Of a stretch of 23,344 bases of DNA, positions 8,049 to 16,114 are shown in pieces. The stretch is from an uncultured Clostridia bacterium. Lineage in GTDB: Bacteria; Bacillota; Clostridia; UBA1381. Made by a program: the position numbers and the translations under genes. The stretch covers positions 1 to 23,344 of the forward strand of contig CAKSPN010000008.1 of assembly GCA_934481375.1 (NCBI GenBank). Reading direction: 5' to 3'. Below the pieces are notes generated by a model. The model did not search any database, had not been told where the DNA came from, and saw nothing but the letters and a program-made list of their open reading frames with translations. The stretch's first letter is position 1. Each line of letters begins with the position of its first letter.

Positions 8049-8068
8049 CGGCGCATTTGTATGCGCCG
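8049..8068 (-). promoter_or_regulatory. Hairpin in the leader of the five-gene operon
   Basis: CGGCGCAT (8049-8056) and ATGCGCCG (8061-8068) form a perfect 8-bp stem with a 4-nt loop. It lies between the predicted promoter (8092-8121) and the Shine-Dalgarno (8017-8022), so it is inside the mRNA leader. No T-run follows directly on either strand. It could be a 5' stabiliser, a protein-binding site or a weak attenuator. Confidence 0.5.
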
Positions 8069-8091
8069 TATAAATAATTCCATACAGAAAC

Positions 8092-8121
8092 AGTTTACTA
8101 CATATAAACATTGTTTGTCAA
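8092..8121 (-). promoter_or_regulatory. Sigma-A-type promoter of the five-gene operon
   Basis: On the minus strand a perfect -35 TTGACA (8116-8121) and a -10-like TAAACT (8092-8097) are 18 nt apart. It lies about 20 nt beyond the prfA stop, with no terminator between, so prfA readthrough could add to expression. Confidence 0.6.
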
Positions 8122-8142
8122 GCGGATTTTGGAAAATAAGCG

Positions 8143-9213
8143 TTAATTTTCTCCCGCAAGCTTTTCCGCCTGGTCGGCGGTGATAAGCGCGTCTATTATT
8201 TCGTCGAGAGCGGCGCCGTTGAGGACCTGTTCAAGCTTGTATATCGTAAGGTTTATTCTGTGGTCCGTAACACGCCCCTGCGGGAAGTTGTAGGTGCGTA
8301 TGCGTTCGCTCCTGTCGCCGGAGCCTATCTGAGATTTTCTTGCGTCCGCAATTTCCTTGTGGCGCTGCGCCTCCATGGCGTCGTATATTCTCGAACGGAG
8401 AATTTTCATTGCCTTGTCCTTGTTTTTAAACTGCGATTTTTCGTCCTGGCAGGAAACGACTATTCCCGTTGGGATATGCGTAATTCTTACGGCGGAGTCC
8501 GTTGTGTTTACGCACTGTCCGCCCGGACCTCCGGCACGGAAAACGTCTATTCTCAAATCGTTCTGGTTTATTTCGACTTCTACCTCCTCAACCTCGGGAA
8601 GTACGGCAACCGTTACGGCAGACGTGTGTATACGTCCCTGCGACTCCGTTTCCGGCACACGCTGAACACGGTGTACGCCGCTTTCAAATTTGAGTCTGGA
8701 ATATGCGCCGTGACCTTCGATTGAAAAGCTTACCTCCTTGTATCCTCCGATGTCGGTCGGATTGGAGTTTAAAATATCTATCTTCCATCTTTTGTTCTCT
8801 GCGTACATCGAATACATACGCATAAGATCGGCGGCAAAAAGAGCCGCCTCGTCGCCGCCCGTACCGCCTCGTATTTCCACGATTACGTTCTTGTCGTCGT
8901 TGGGGTCTTTCGGGAGCAGGAGTATTTTAAGTTCCTCGGACGCTTTTTCTATGTTTTCCTCCGCCTCGGACATTTCAAGACGTATCATTTCTTCAAAATC
9001 TTTGTCCTGACCCTCCTCGAGCATTTCCTTATCGTCCGCAAGGGTCTGTTTTGCCGCCTTAAGCTCACGGTATTTTGCCACTATCGGCGTAAGGTCGGAA
9101 TGTTCCTTGCAGTATTTCCGCCATGCCTCCTGATCGTTTATCACATCGGGATCGCTTATTTTTTGGCTTACAAGCTCAAATCGTTCTTCAAGAGCGTCTA
9201 ATTTATCAAACAT
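8143..9213 (-). CDS. prfA: Peptide chain release factor 1
   Basis: Release factor 1 (356 aa), which reads UAA and UAG and triggers peptide release on the ribosome. The hydrolysis motif GGQ is at residues 231-233, inside the typical RAGGPGGQ-VNTTDSAVRITH block. The codon-recognition PxT motif appears as PET in HRVQRVPETESQGRIHTS, and the GSGDRSERIRTYNFPQGRVTDHRINLT block is complete. ATG 9213 (MFDKLDALEERF) is chosen: AGGAG (9221-9225) lies 7 nt upstream, and an upstream in-frame extension to 9249 would cross the leader hairpin. It has its own promoter, and no prmC methyltransferase gene is adjacent. Length and motifs are normal. Confidence 0.98.
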   Translation of the reverse strand: MFDKLDALEERFELVSQKISDPDVINDQEAWRKYCKEHSDLTPIVAKYRELKAAKQTLADDKEMLEEGQDKDFEEMIRLEMSEAEENIEKASEELKILLLPKDPNDDKNVIVEIRGGTGGDEAALFAADLMRMYSMYAENKRWKIDILNSNPTDIGGYKEVSFSIEGHGAYSRLKFESGVHRVQRVPETESQGRIHTSAVTVAVLPEVEEVEVEINQNDLRIDVFRAGGPGGQCVNTTDSAVRITHIPTGIVVSCQDEKSQFKNKDKAMKILRSRIYDAMEAQRHKEIADARKSQIGSGDRSERIRTYNFPQGRVTDHRINLTIYKLEQVLNGAALDEIIDALITADQAEKLAGEN

Positions 9214-9231
9214 TTCAAGTCTCCTATTTTC

Positions 9232-9245
9232 GCCTGCGTGCAGGC
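9232..9245 (-). promoter_or_regulatory. Small GC-rich hairpin in the prfA leader
   Basis: GCCTGC and GCAGGC are exact inverted copies separated by 2 nt, just downstream of the predicted prfA transcription start and upstream of its ribosome site. It is probably a 5'-end stem; no known riboswitch was recognised. Confidence 0.35.
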
Positions 9246-9258
9246 TCATACTGTCTAT

Positions 9259-9287
9259 ATTTTATAATAATTTTCACCTACTGTCAA
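9259..9287 (-). promoter_or_regulatory. Sigma-A-type promoter of prfA
   Basis: On the minus strand the -35 TTGACA (9282-9287) is perfect, the spacer is 17 nt and the -10 is TAAAAT (9259-9264, 5 of 6). Confidence 0.75.
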
Positions 9288-9347
9288 TATTTACGGCGCA
9301 ATACGAAAAAAAACAGCAATAGTAACAAAAAGTTCATAAAATATGTA

Positions 9348-9376
9348 TAGACAATTTAAAAATTATCTGTTATAAT
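9348..9376 (+). promoter_or_regulatory. Extended -10 promoter of the NlpC/P60 gene
   Basis: -35 TAGACA (9348-9353, 5 of 6), 17-nt spacer, perfect -10 TATAAT (9371-9376), preceded by TGT that gives the extended TGn element. It is divergent from the prfA promoter, with about 60 nt between the -35 boxes. Confidence 0.8.
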
Positions 9377-9423
9377 AGGTTATGTTCAGTTTTAGTAAGT
9401 AAAATCGGAAGGAATGAGTTTTC

Positions 9424-11919
9424 TTGGTCAAAAGAAAGATTAGATCAAAGCTTTGTATGCTTATAGTTGTTGCTCTGCTTGCGTCAAGCGCCGGATATTA
9501 CGGTATATCGGCAATGGCGGACAATGCGGAAATAACCGAGAGTGCGGCACTGTCACAGGCGGTTTCTCTGTATGAGAAAATGTCGGGCGATGAGGTTGCA
9601 ATCCCGTCTGACGTAAGTGCGGATGGACTTGACGGCGATATACTTAAATCGGTTGTTCTCGGATACATCAATTTGGACGATGCATCAACGGCTGCCGAAG
9701 AGGGAATTACAAAGCAGGATATGGCAAACGTGCTGTACAAGACGGTAATAAGCTATGACGGAAGCTTTGAAATAAGCTCGGAGGAAGCGGACAGCATTTT
9801 AAACAGCTGTTACGACAATGCCTACATAAAAGACGAAAACCGCATTGCGTATGCGTTTATGATAAAGCACGGCATAATAACCGACAAGACAGGCTCGGAG
9901 CCCGACAAGAAGATAACACATGAAAGCTGTGAAATACTTACGGAACTGATTTACGATTTATTTGAGAAAAAAGCATCGGTCGATACGGGCAAATGCACCG
10001 TTACGGTGGGCGCAAACATAAATACGGTAATTGACGCAATCGGCGAGCCTAACCGCATAGATTGTTCGGAATACGGCTTTGACTGGTATGTGTACAATGC
10101 AGACCTCAATAATTTTGTTATGATCGGCGTTGAGGCGGACAGAATATGCTCTTTCTACACAAATAACCCGAATTTTTCGGTGGGCGAAATAAAGAGCGGC
10201 GACGGCTATGCAAAAACGCTTATACATGACAGCGACAAGAATTTGAGCTTTTACACGGATAAGGACGGAAAAATAGACGCCGTTCTGTACAATCCGAGAA
10301 TGAAGAATAAGGAAAACAGCGATGAGTCAGCCGAGGCGAAATCGAAAGAGTTTATCGATATGATGAACGTGTACCGCAAAAAGAACAGCAAGTCGATATA
10401 TGTCCGCAATGCGGAACTTGACGGCGAGTCAAAGGCTATTTTGGAGGAATTTAAAAACAACGCATCGGTTGACGAGAAAGCGTCCGTTTACAGAAGCTAT
10501 TCGGTGTTCAATATGTATAACGAATACTTAAACGACGATAACAGATTTCTCGATTACGGCGGAAAATATCCCTTGAGCGTGGGCGTAAGCTCGTACATAG
10601 ACGATAAATACAGACTTGTAACAAGTCTTATCTGTGATGAGGACAGCGTTGCGGTTCCCGAAAAGGCGCAGACGGTATCACTAAACCGTGAAATACCGAA
10701 GGTCGGCGCACCTGAAAAATATACTGCGCCGGAGCTTGAAGCACCGACGGAGGAAATCGTCTATAATAACGGCGACGATGTCACTGTAAAGCTTAAGGAG
10801 CAGGCGTCTGACAGATACCACGTTGAGATGTTCGATGTGGAAAATGACGATTACGTAATAAATGCATATATGGTTACGGACGCAACAGAGATAACTCTCC
10901 CCGCAGAACTTTTCAAAAACGGCGGAGATTACCGCCTTAAGGTGAGCGCAATAACTCCCGACGGATTTGCTCTTTCGTCGGACGATACGTTTATAAGCTA
11001 CGGCTCGGCATATGAGTCGGGCGTTAAAATAATCACTCCGTATAACGGAGCGTATACTGACGACGATTATCTTGCAATAAACTGGGAGTCGGAGGAATAT
11101 CACGACTTCTGCGTTGATTTGTATGATTATGAGGGAAACCTTGTCGCAAGCAAGACCGTTGAAAATCAGTATGACGCACTCATTCAGGGTATAGACCCCG
11201 GTGAGTATTATGTGTATGTAACGGCGCTGAGGCGAGGAACGGCGGTTGAAAAATCGCAGGCGTCGGTATACTGCAAGGTTAATATGCCCGAACCCGTTAT
11301 TGACGAGTTTATCTTAGATCGTGACGAAAAGTATTATTTCGTATACGAGGATAAGGATTTGGGCGTTCTTTACCTCTATGACGAGGAGCTTGTGGACGTA
11401 AATGAAAACGGCACAACCGTAAAGAAGAAAAAGATAATAAGAAAACAGGTAAAGGCCACAAAGGCGTATAAGGCGCTTGCGGCGAAACAGATACGCCGTG
11501 AATATACAACGGGCGAACCCGTGCTTACTCCGACAACCGTAACGGCGTCGAGCGAGCTGGGACAGAAGATTGTAAACGAGGCGGCTAAGTACCTCGGAAC
11601 ACCGTATGTATGGGGCGGAACAACGCCTGACGGATTTGACTGTTCGGGACTTGTTCAGTACGTCTTTAATTCACTCGGAATAGAAATTTCACGTGTATCG
11701 CAGACGCAGTTCAATGAGGGCGTACCCGTAAGCAAGGGCGACTTACAGCCGGGCGACCTGGTATTCTTTGAATCGAACGGCGATGTTCACCACGTCGGAA
11801 TATACGCAGGAAACGGTATGATGATACACGCACCGAGAACGGGCGATGTGGTACGTTTCCAGTCAATGGAAACGCCGTATTATCAGAGCGAATATGCGGG
11901 AGCAAGAAGAATATATTAA
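9424..11919 (+). CDS. Secreted multidomain NlpC/P60 peptidase with CAP-like region
   Basis: Exported 831-aa protein, probably a peptidoglycan endopeptidase. Residues 1-32 are a signal peptide (basic start, hydrophobic core, SAMA end). Residues about 38-185 resemble S-layer-homology-like helices. About 187-290 look like a CAP-associated domain. About 305-415 look like a degenerate CAP/SCP domain starting FIDMMNVYRKKN without clear catalytic residues. Two Ig/Fn3-like beta domains follow (about 430-530 and 534-622), then a Lys-rich linker and the NlpC/P60 domain (712-831) with Cys740 (DCSG), His790 (HVGIY) and His802 (MIHAP). The start is TTG at 9424: an in-frame stop lies at 9415-9417, and AAGGA (9409-9413) is 10 nt upstream. 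The C-terminal assignment is sure; the middle domains are less so. Confidence 0.9.
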   Translation: MVKRKIRSKLCMLIVVALLASSAGYYGISAMADNAEITESAALSQAVSLYEKMSGDEVAIPSDVSADGLDGDILKSVVLGYINLDDASTAAEEGITKQDMANVLYKTVISYDGSFEISSEEADSILNSCYDNAYIKDENRIAYAFMIKHGIITDKTGSEPDKKITHESCEILTELIYDLFEKKASVDTGKCTVTVGANINTVIDAIGEPNRIDCSEYGFDWYVYNADLNNFVMIGVEADRICSFYTNNPNFSVGEIKSGDGYAKTLIHDSDKNLSFYTDKDGKIDAVLYNPRMKNKENSDESAEAKSKEFIDMMNVYRKKNSKSIYVRNAELDGESKAILEEFKNNASVDEKASVYRSYSVFNMYNEYLNDDNRFLDYGGKYPLSVGVSSYIDDKYRLVTSLICDEDSVAVPEKAQTVSLNREIPKVGAPEKYTAPELEAPTEEIVYNNGDDVTVKLKEQASDRYHVEMFDVENDDYVINAYMVTDATEITLPAELFKNGGDYRLKVSAITPDGFALSSDDTFISYGSAYESGVKIITPYNGAYTDDDYLAINWESEEYHDFCVDLYDYEGNLVASKTVENQYDALIQGIDPGEYYVYVTALRRGTAVEKSQASVYCKVNMPEPVIDEFILDRDEKYYFVYEDKDLGVLYLYDEELVDVNENGTTVKKKKIIRKQVKATKAYKALAAKQIRREYTTGEPVLTPTTVTASSELGQKIVNEAAKYLGTPYVWGGTTPDGFDCSGLVQYVFNSLGIEISRVSQTQFNEGVPVSKGDLQPGDLVFFESNGDVHHVGIYAGNGMMIHAPRTGDVVRFQSMETPYYQSEYAGARRIY

Positions 11920-11931
11920 TTAAATACGATC

Positions 11932-11955
11932 AGATGCCGCTATGCGGCATCTTTT
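11932..11955 (+). terminator. Hairpin terminator after the NlpC/P60 gene
   Basis: AGATGCCGC (11932-11940) pairs exactly with GCGGCATCT (11944-11952), loop TAT, followed by a short T-run (11952-11955). The next gene's Shine-Dalgarno starts only 10 nt later, with no promoter between, so some readthrough is expected. Confidence 0.65.
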
Positions 11956-11977
11956 CGGCGTTACAAGGGGGAAAAAG

Positions 11978-12649
11978 ATGGGACAGTTTGTAAAAGCAAA
12001 AGTAAAGCCGTTTAAGCAGCGTGCAAGCGCAATATGCATAACGATTGTAGGATTGTTTGTGTGCTTTGCGATATTTATGGCGTGCTATACGTTCGCCGGA
12101 GATATGACAAAAAAGGCCGTGTACGGCACAGGCTATGTGATTGCCGCAATACTCGGCACGGTGTATATTATAATGCGTATAAATACAATGTATGCCACCT
12201 ATATTTCGTGCGACGGGGAAAATATCGCTATGTGCAGCTGGGATAACGATTTTCTGCCGTACAATACGGACGGAAGCGTTAAGCTTATAAGCTCGTTTGT
12301 TCCGGCAAAGACAAAGCATATGGAGTTTCCCGTAAAGGATATTACCGCCGTATATATAGGTACAAAAAACTTTATAAAGCGCAATGCGAAAACAAACGAG
12401 GATTTTCTCAAAAACGTGAGGGACTTTGAGCGTTCAAAGGACAGATACGAAAAAAAGCAGGTGCAGAGTATGGATATAATCTATATCGAGCTTGCCGACG
12501 GTACAAGCCGTCATATGCCGATAGTTGATTATGATGCGAACGCCGTTAAAAAAATACTTAAAATGATTATCAGAAAAAATCCCGATGCCGAGATAAAAAC
12601 GGGCAGCAGGGAGTACAGACTGACACGCATTTCGGATAATAAAGAATAA
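11978..12649 (+). CDS. Two-helix membrane protein with cytoplasmic domain, unknown function
   Basis: Not recognised. 223 aa. The N-terminus is basic, then two hydrophobic segments at about 16-37 and 46-66 with a short outside loop, then a soluble domain of about 155 residues. The beta-rich look of that domain (VKDITAVYIG, MDIIYIELADG) and its position resemble bacterial PH-like membrane proteins, but this is a guess from pattern. The charged stretch at about 145-165 is probably helical. ATG 11978 is chosen because AAGGGGG (11965-11971) lies 6 nt upstream; an in-frame ATG at 11942 falls inside the terminator hairpin. It is downstream of the NlpC/P60 gene on the same strand and probably shares its transcript through readthrough. 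Confidence 0.8.
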   Translation: MGQFVKAKVKPFKQRASAICITIVGLFVCFAIFMACYTFAGDMTKKAVYGTGYVIAAILGTVYIIMRINTMYATYISCDGENIAMCSWDNDFLPYNTDGSVKLISSFVPAKTKHMEFPVKDITAVYIGTKNFIKRNAKTNEDFLKNVRDFERSKDRYEKKQVQSMDIIYIELADGTSRHMPIVDYDANAVKKILKMIIRKNPDAEIKTGSREYRLTRISDNKE

Positions 12650-12696
12650 TATGCATTTAAAGGACCGCATATGCGGTCCTTTAAATGCATATTATT
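12645..12696. repeat. Perfect 52-bp palindrome
   Basis: The arms 12645-12670 and 12671-12696 are exact reverse complements with no spacer. The left arm includes the stop codon (12647-12649) of the membrane protein gene. The centre is GCATATGC. It can form a very stable RNA hairpin, and so may stop transcription or protect the 3' end, but no T-run follows directly. Confidence 0.9.
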
Positions 12697-12702
12697 TCAT
12701 AC

Positions 12703-12728
12703 AGTGATTTTGATATGTCACTTTTTTT
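12703..12728 (+). terminator. Weak stem with T-run
   Basis: AGTGA (12703-12707) and TCACT (12718-12722) can pair around a 10-nt loop and are followed by six more T residues (12723-12728). The stem is short, so this may only assist the 52-bp palindrome upstream in ending transcription. Confidence 0.35.
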
Positions 12729-12760
12729 CTGCCGTCAGACCCATTATTTTTAATATTGCG

Positions 12761-12789
12761 TTGCTTTTTAAATAATAATCTGCTATAAT
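12761..12789 (+). promoter_or_regulatory. Extended -10 promoter of the ung operon
   Basis: Perfect -10 TATAAT (12784-12789), preceded by TGC (extended TGn), with a poor -35 TTGCTT (12761-12766) at 17 nt spacing. The strong extended -10 can compensate for the weak -35. Confidence 0.65.
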
Positions 12790-12843
12790 ATGGATAATAA
12801 TATTTTATAAACGAGCGCCTTTGGCACGGAAAGGATTTTTATA

Positions 12844-13518
12844 TTGGTTAATATAGGAAACGATTGGGACGGTATACTTCAAGATGAGTTTTCAAAGGAA
12901 TATTATAAGAAACTGCGTGGATTTCTGAAATCCGAATACAAAACTCACAGGATACACCCCGATATGTATGATATTTTTAATGCACTGAAGTGGACATCGT
13001 ACAGCGATACGAAGGTTGTAATATTGGGTCAGGACCCGTACCATGAGGAAAATCAGGCGCACGGTCTGGCGTTTTCCGTCCCGGCAGGTGTGCGGATACC
13101 GCCTTCGCTTTTGAATATATACAAAGAACTGCAAAACGAATTGGGACTTTATATTCCGAATAACGGCTACCTCGAAAAGTGGGCAAGACAGGGCGTTATG
13201 CTCTTAAACTCGGCGCTTACGGTGCGTGACGGAGAGGCAAATTCGCACAGAAACAAGGGCTGGGAAATATTTACCGACAGGGTGGTAGAGTGCTTGAACG
13301 AACGCACCGACCCGGTAATATTCCTTTTGTGGGGAGCGAACGCAAAAGAAAAAATGAAAATAATAACCAATCCGCAGCATAAAATACTTACATCGGTGCA
13401 CCCGAGTCCGCTCTCGGCGAACAGGGGATTTTTCGGCTGCGGACATTTCAAGACGGCAAACCGCCTTTTGGAGGAAATGGGCAAAACGCCGATAGACTGG
13501 CAGATAGAAAATATATAA
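12844..13518 (+). CDS. ung: Uracil-DNA glycosylase (family 1)
   Basis: Removes uracil from DNA at the start of base-excision repair. 224 aa, the normal length. The water-activating loop GQDPYH carries catalytic Asp64, AFSVPAGVRIPPSLLNIYKEL follows as in family 1, and the minor-groove loop HPSPLS has His186. The start is TTG at 12844, with AAAGGA (12830-12835) 8 nt upstream; no better in-frame start is seen. It is first in an operon with the P-type ATPase 13 nt downstream. Motifs are complete and the call is secure. Confidence 0.97.
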   Translation: MVNIGNDWDGILQDEFSKEYYKKLRGFLKSEYKTHRIHPDMYDIFNALKWTSYSDTKVVILGQDPYHEENQAHGLAFSVPAGVRIPPSLLNIYKELQNELGLYIPNNGYLEKWARQGVMLLNSALTVRDGEANSHRNKGWEIFTDRVVECLNERTDPVIFLLWGANAKEKMKIITNPQHKILTSVHPSPLSANRGFFGCGHFKTANRLLEEMGKTPIDWQIENI

Positions 13519-13531
13519 CGGGAGATAACAA

Positions 13532-16114
13532 ATGGAATTTTACAGACAAAAAAAGCAGGACGTGCTGAATGATTTGGGTACTTCGGAAAATGGACTGACA
13601 AAGGAGCAGGCGGCGGCAAACCGTGAAAAATACGGTGCGAACGAGCTTACCGAAAAAGATAAGCAAAGTACGTTTATGATATTTTTGGAGCAGTACAAGG
13701 ATTTCCTTGTAATAATCCTTATAGTGTCGGCGATAATATCGGGTATTCTGGGCGACTGGGAAAGCACGGCGGTAATTCTTGCCGTTATAACTATGAACGC
13801 AATCCTGGGAACGGTGCAGACCGTTAAGGCGGAGCAGTCCTTAAACGGCTTAAAGGCTATGTCCGCCCCGACCGCAAAGGTAATCCGTGACGGCAAAATA
13901 AAGGTTATTCCCGGACGTGACGTAACGATAGGCGATGTTGTTGTTATAGAAGCAGGCGACTGTGTGTGCGCAGACGGGCGTATAATCGAAAACGCAAACC
14001 TCAAAGCGGACGAAAGCGCACTGACGGGCGAGAGCGAGCCTGTGGAAAAGGCGGATATTGATATTGACGGCGAGCGGGCATTGGGCGACAGAGTGAATAT
14101 GCTCTATTCGGGAACTTTTGCCACATACGGCAGAGGGAAAATGGTCGTTACGGCTGTCGGAATGGACACCGAAACGGGAAAAATCGCATCGCTTCTCGAA
14201 AAGACGAGCGCAAAGAAAACTCCGCTCCAGGAAAGCCTTGACGATTTCGGAAAAAAGCTTTCGTTTATGATAATCGGAGTCTGTATTCTTGTGTTCGGAC
14301 TTGATATGTTACGTGGCGACAAGATAGGCGACGCATTTATTTTTGCGGTTGCGCTTGCGGTTGCGGCAATCCCGGAGGCGCTAAGCTCGATAGTAACGAT
14401 AGTGCTTGCGGCAGGTACGCAAAAGCTTGCAAAGGAAAAAGCGGTTATAAGAAAATTGCAGTCGGTAGAAAGTCTGGGAAGCGTTTCGATTATCTGCTCC
14501 GACAAAACAGGTACGCTTACTCAGAATAAAATGACCGTTCAGAAAATATACTTTGATAATAAGGTGATAGATAAAGAGGAGGATATATCCGACTCGCAGA
14601 GCGAGCTTATCATCGACAGCGTGCTTTGCAGTGACGCACAGCGCAGAGGAAAAACCGTAACGGGTGACCCGACGGAGATTGCGCTTATTGATTTTGCAGA
14701 GAAAAAAGGCTTTTCCGTTGCCGATATGCGCAGTGAAAACGCACGCACGGGCGAAATACCGTTCGACTCGGACAGAAAGCTTATGAGCGTTGTGTATCAT
14801 AAGGACGGCACCTGCAGAATGATTACAAAAGGTGCGGCAGACGTGCTGCTGCCGAGGATAGAGAGCATTGCCTGTGAGGGCGGAGTGCGCCCGTTTACGG
14901 GAGATGACAAAAAACAGCTCAAAGCGGCAAATATGATGTTCTCAAACAGCGGCTTGCGTGTTCTTGCGGTGTGCAGTAAAGAGGTTGCAGGCGACAGCGT
15001 TACTGTGGAAGATGAGGACGGATATACACTTATCGGACTTGTCGCAATGCAGGATCCGCCCCGTGAGGAGTCCAAGGAGTCGGTTGCAAAATGTAAAAGA
15101 GCCGGCATACGTCCGATAATGATAACGGGCGACCACCTTATAACGGCGTCGGCAATTGCGAAGGAAATAGGCATACTTGACGATACATTGCGTGCCGTTG
15201 AGGGACGTGAGATTGACGGACTTTCAGACACGGAGCTTGATGAATTTGTAACAGACGTTGCGGTGTATGCAAGAGTATCGCCGGAACATAAAATACGGAT
15301 AGTTGAGGCTTGGCAGAGAAAAGGCTGTATCGTTTCAATGACGGGCGACGGCGTAAATGACGCTCCCGCACTTAAACAGGCGGACGTCGGCGTTGCAATG
15401 GGAATAACGGGCAGTGAGGTTGCGAAGGACAGCGCCTCGGTCGTGCTTACGGACGATAATTTTGCCACAATAGTAAAGGCGGTCGAGAACGGACGTAATA
15501 TTTATAAGAATATTCAGCGTGCAATTCAGTTTTTGCTGTCGGGAAATGCCGCCGCCATACTTGCGGTGCTTTATGCGTCGCTTATGGCACTGCCGCTGCC
15601 GTTCCAGGCTGTACATCTGCTGTTTATCAATCTTTTAACGGACAGTCTGCCGGCTATTGCGCTCGGCGTTGAGCCGTATTCGTCCGATGTAATGCGTGAA
15701 CAACCAAGGAACAAATCGCAGTCGATACTGAGCGGCAAGGTGCTTACAAGCATAGGCACGGAGGGACTTGTAATAGGAGTGCTTACCGTTATTGCATTCT
15801 ATATCGGTTTGCCCGATGCGGGAAAAGCGTCTACAATGGCGTTTGCAACATTGTGTCTGTCGAGGCTTGTGCACGGATTTAACTGCAAATCGGAGTCGCC
15901 TGTGTGGTTTACAAAGAAAATGTGGAACAATAAACAGCTTATCGGCGCATTTGTGCTGGGATTTATCCTGCTTAATGCGGTGCTTTTGATACCGCCGCTG
16001 CACAGAATTTTCCGCATAACGCCGTTAAGCTTGTATGAACTTTTGAGCGTGTACGGATTGTCGCTTATGACGCTTGTTATTGTACAGCTTTTAAAGCTTA
16101 TCAGGAGAAAATAA
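13532..16114 (+). CDS. Ca2+-transporting P-type ATPase (P2 type, LMCA1-like)
   Basis: Membrane ATPase of 860 aa that probably exports Ca2+. Visible in order: a cation-ATPase N-domain, M1-M2, the TGES actuator loop, M4 with PEAL (Glu282), phosphorylated Asp324 in DKTGTLT, a KGA nucleotide motif, TGDGVNDAP, and M5-M10. By alignment from memory with SERCA, M4 Glu282, M5 Asn672 and M6 Asn700 and Asp704 keep one Ca2+ site. The Glu771 equivalent is Ala675 and the Glu908 equivalent is Arg778, as in the single-site Listeria pump LMCA1. One Ca2+ per ATP is therefore expected (inference). GGGAG (13520-13524) lies 7 nt before the ATG. The stop overlaps the coaE start (TAATG). Mn2+ or another ion is not excluded. 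Confidence 0.92.
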   Translation: MEFYRQKKQDVLNDLGTSENGLTKEQAAANREKYGANELTEKDKQSTFMIFLEQYKDFLVIILIVSAIISGILGDWESTAVILAVITMNAILGTVQTVKAEQSLNGLKAMSAPTAKVIRDGKIKVIPGRDVTIGDVVVIEAGDCVCADGRIIENANLKADESALTGESEPVEKADIDIDGERALGDRVNMLYSGTFATYGRGKMVVTAVGMDTETGKIASLLEKTSAKKTPLQESLDDFGKKLSFMIIGVCILVFGLDMLRGDKIGDAFIFAVALAVAAIPEALSSIVTIVLAAGTQKLAKEKAVIRKLQSVESLGSVSIICSDKTGTLTQNKMTVQKIYFDNKVIDKEEDISDSQSELIIDSVLCSDAQRRGKTVTGDPTEIALIDFAEKKGFSVADMRSENARTGEIPFDSDRKLMSVVYHKDGTCRMITKGAADVLLPRIESIACEGGVRPFTGDDKKQLKAANMMFSNSGLRVLAVCSKEVAGDSVTVEDEDGYTLIGLVAMQDPPREESKESVAKCKRAGIRPIMITGDHLITASAIAKEIGILDDTLRAVEGREIDGLSDTELDEFVTDVAVYARVSPEHKIRIVEAWQRKGCIVSMTGDGVNDAPALKQADVGVAMGITGSEVAKDSASVVLTDDNFATIVKAVENGRNIYKNIQRAIQFLLSGNAAAILAVLYASLMALPLPFQAVHLLFINLLTDSLPAIALGVEPYSSDVMREQPRNKSQSILSGKVLTSIGTEGLVIGVLTVIAFYIGLPDAGKASTMAFATLCLSRLVHGFNCKSESPVWFTKKMWNNKQLIGAFVLGFILLNAVLLIPPLHRIFRITPLSLYELLSVYGLSLMTLVIVQLLKLIRRK

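Noticed and set aside
2899..8121. C-glycoside deglycosylation or C-P lyase locus
   Set aside because: The TIM barrel or the PhnP-like gene alone would allow it, but the GFO/IDH/MocA oxidoreductase of the first and the phnGHIJ genes of the second are absent.
8260..8724. 154-codon plus-strand open frame antisense to prfA
   Set aside because: Lies wholly inside prfA on the opposite strand, with no ribosome site or recognisable protein motif.
9214..9249. Twelve-residue N-terminal extension of release factor 1
   Set aside because: The extension crosses the leader hairpin, and the typical MFDKL start has a good Shine-Dalgarno.
9414..9443. Nine-codon upstream ORF starting ATG at 9414, overlapping the TTG start of the NlpC/P60 gene
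   Set aside because: The Shine-Dalgarno abuts this ATG with no spacing, so initiation there is unlikely.
14797..15468. 223-codon minus-strand open frame inside the Ca2+ ATPase gene
   Set aside because: Serine-rich, low-complexity translation antisense to a clear gene with intact motifs; a codon-usage shadow.
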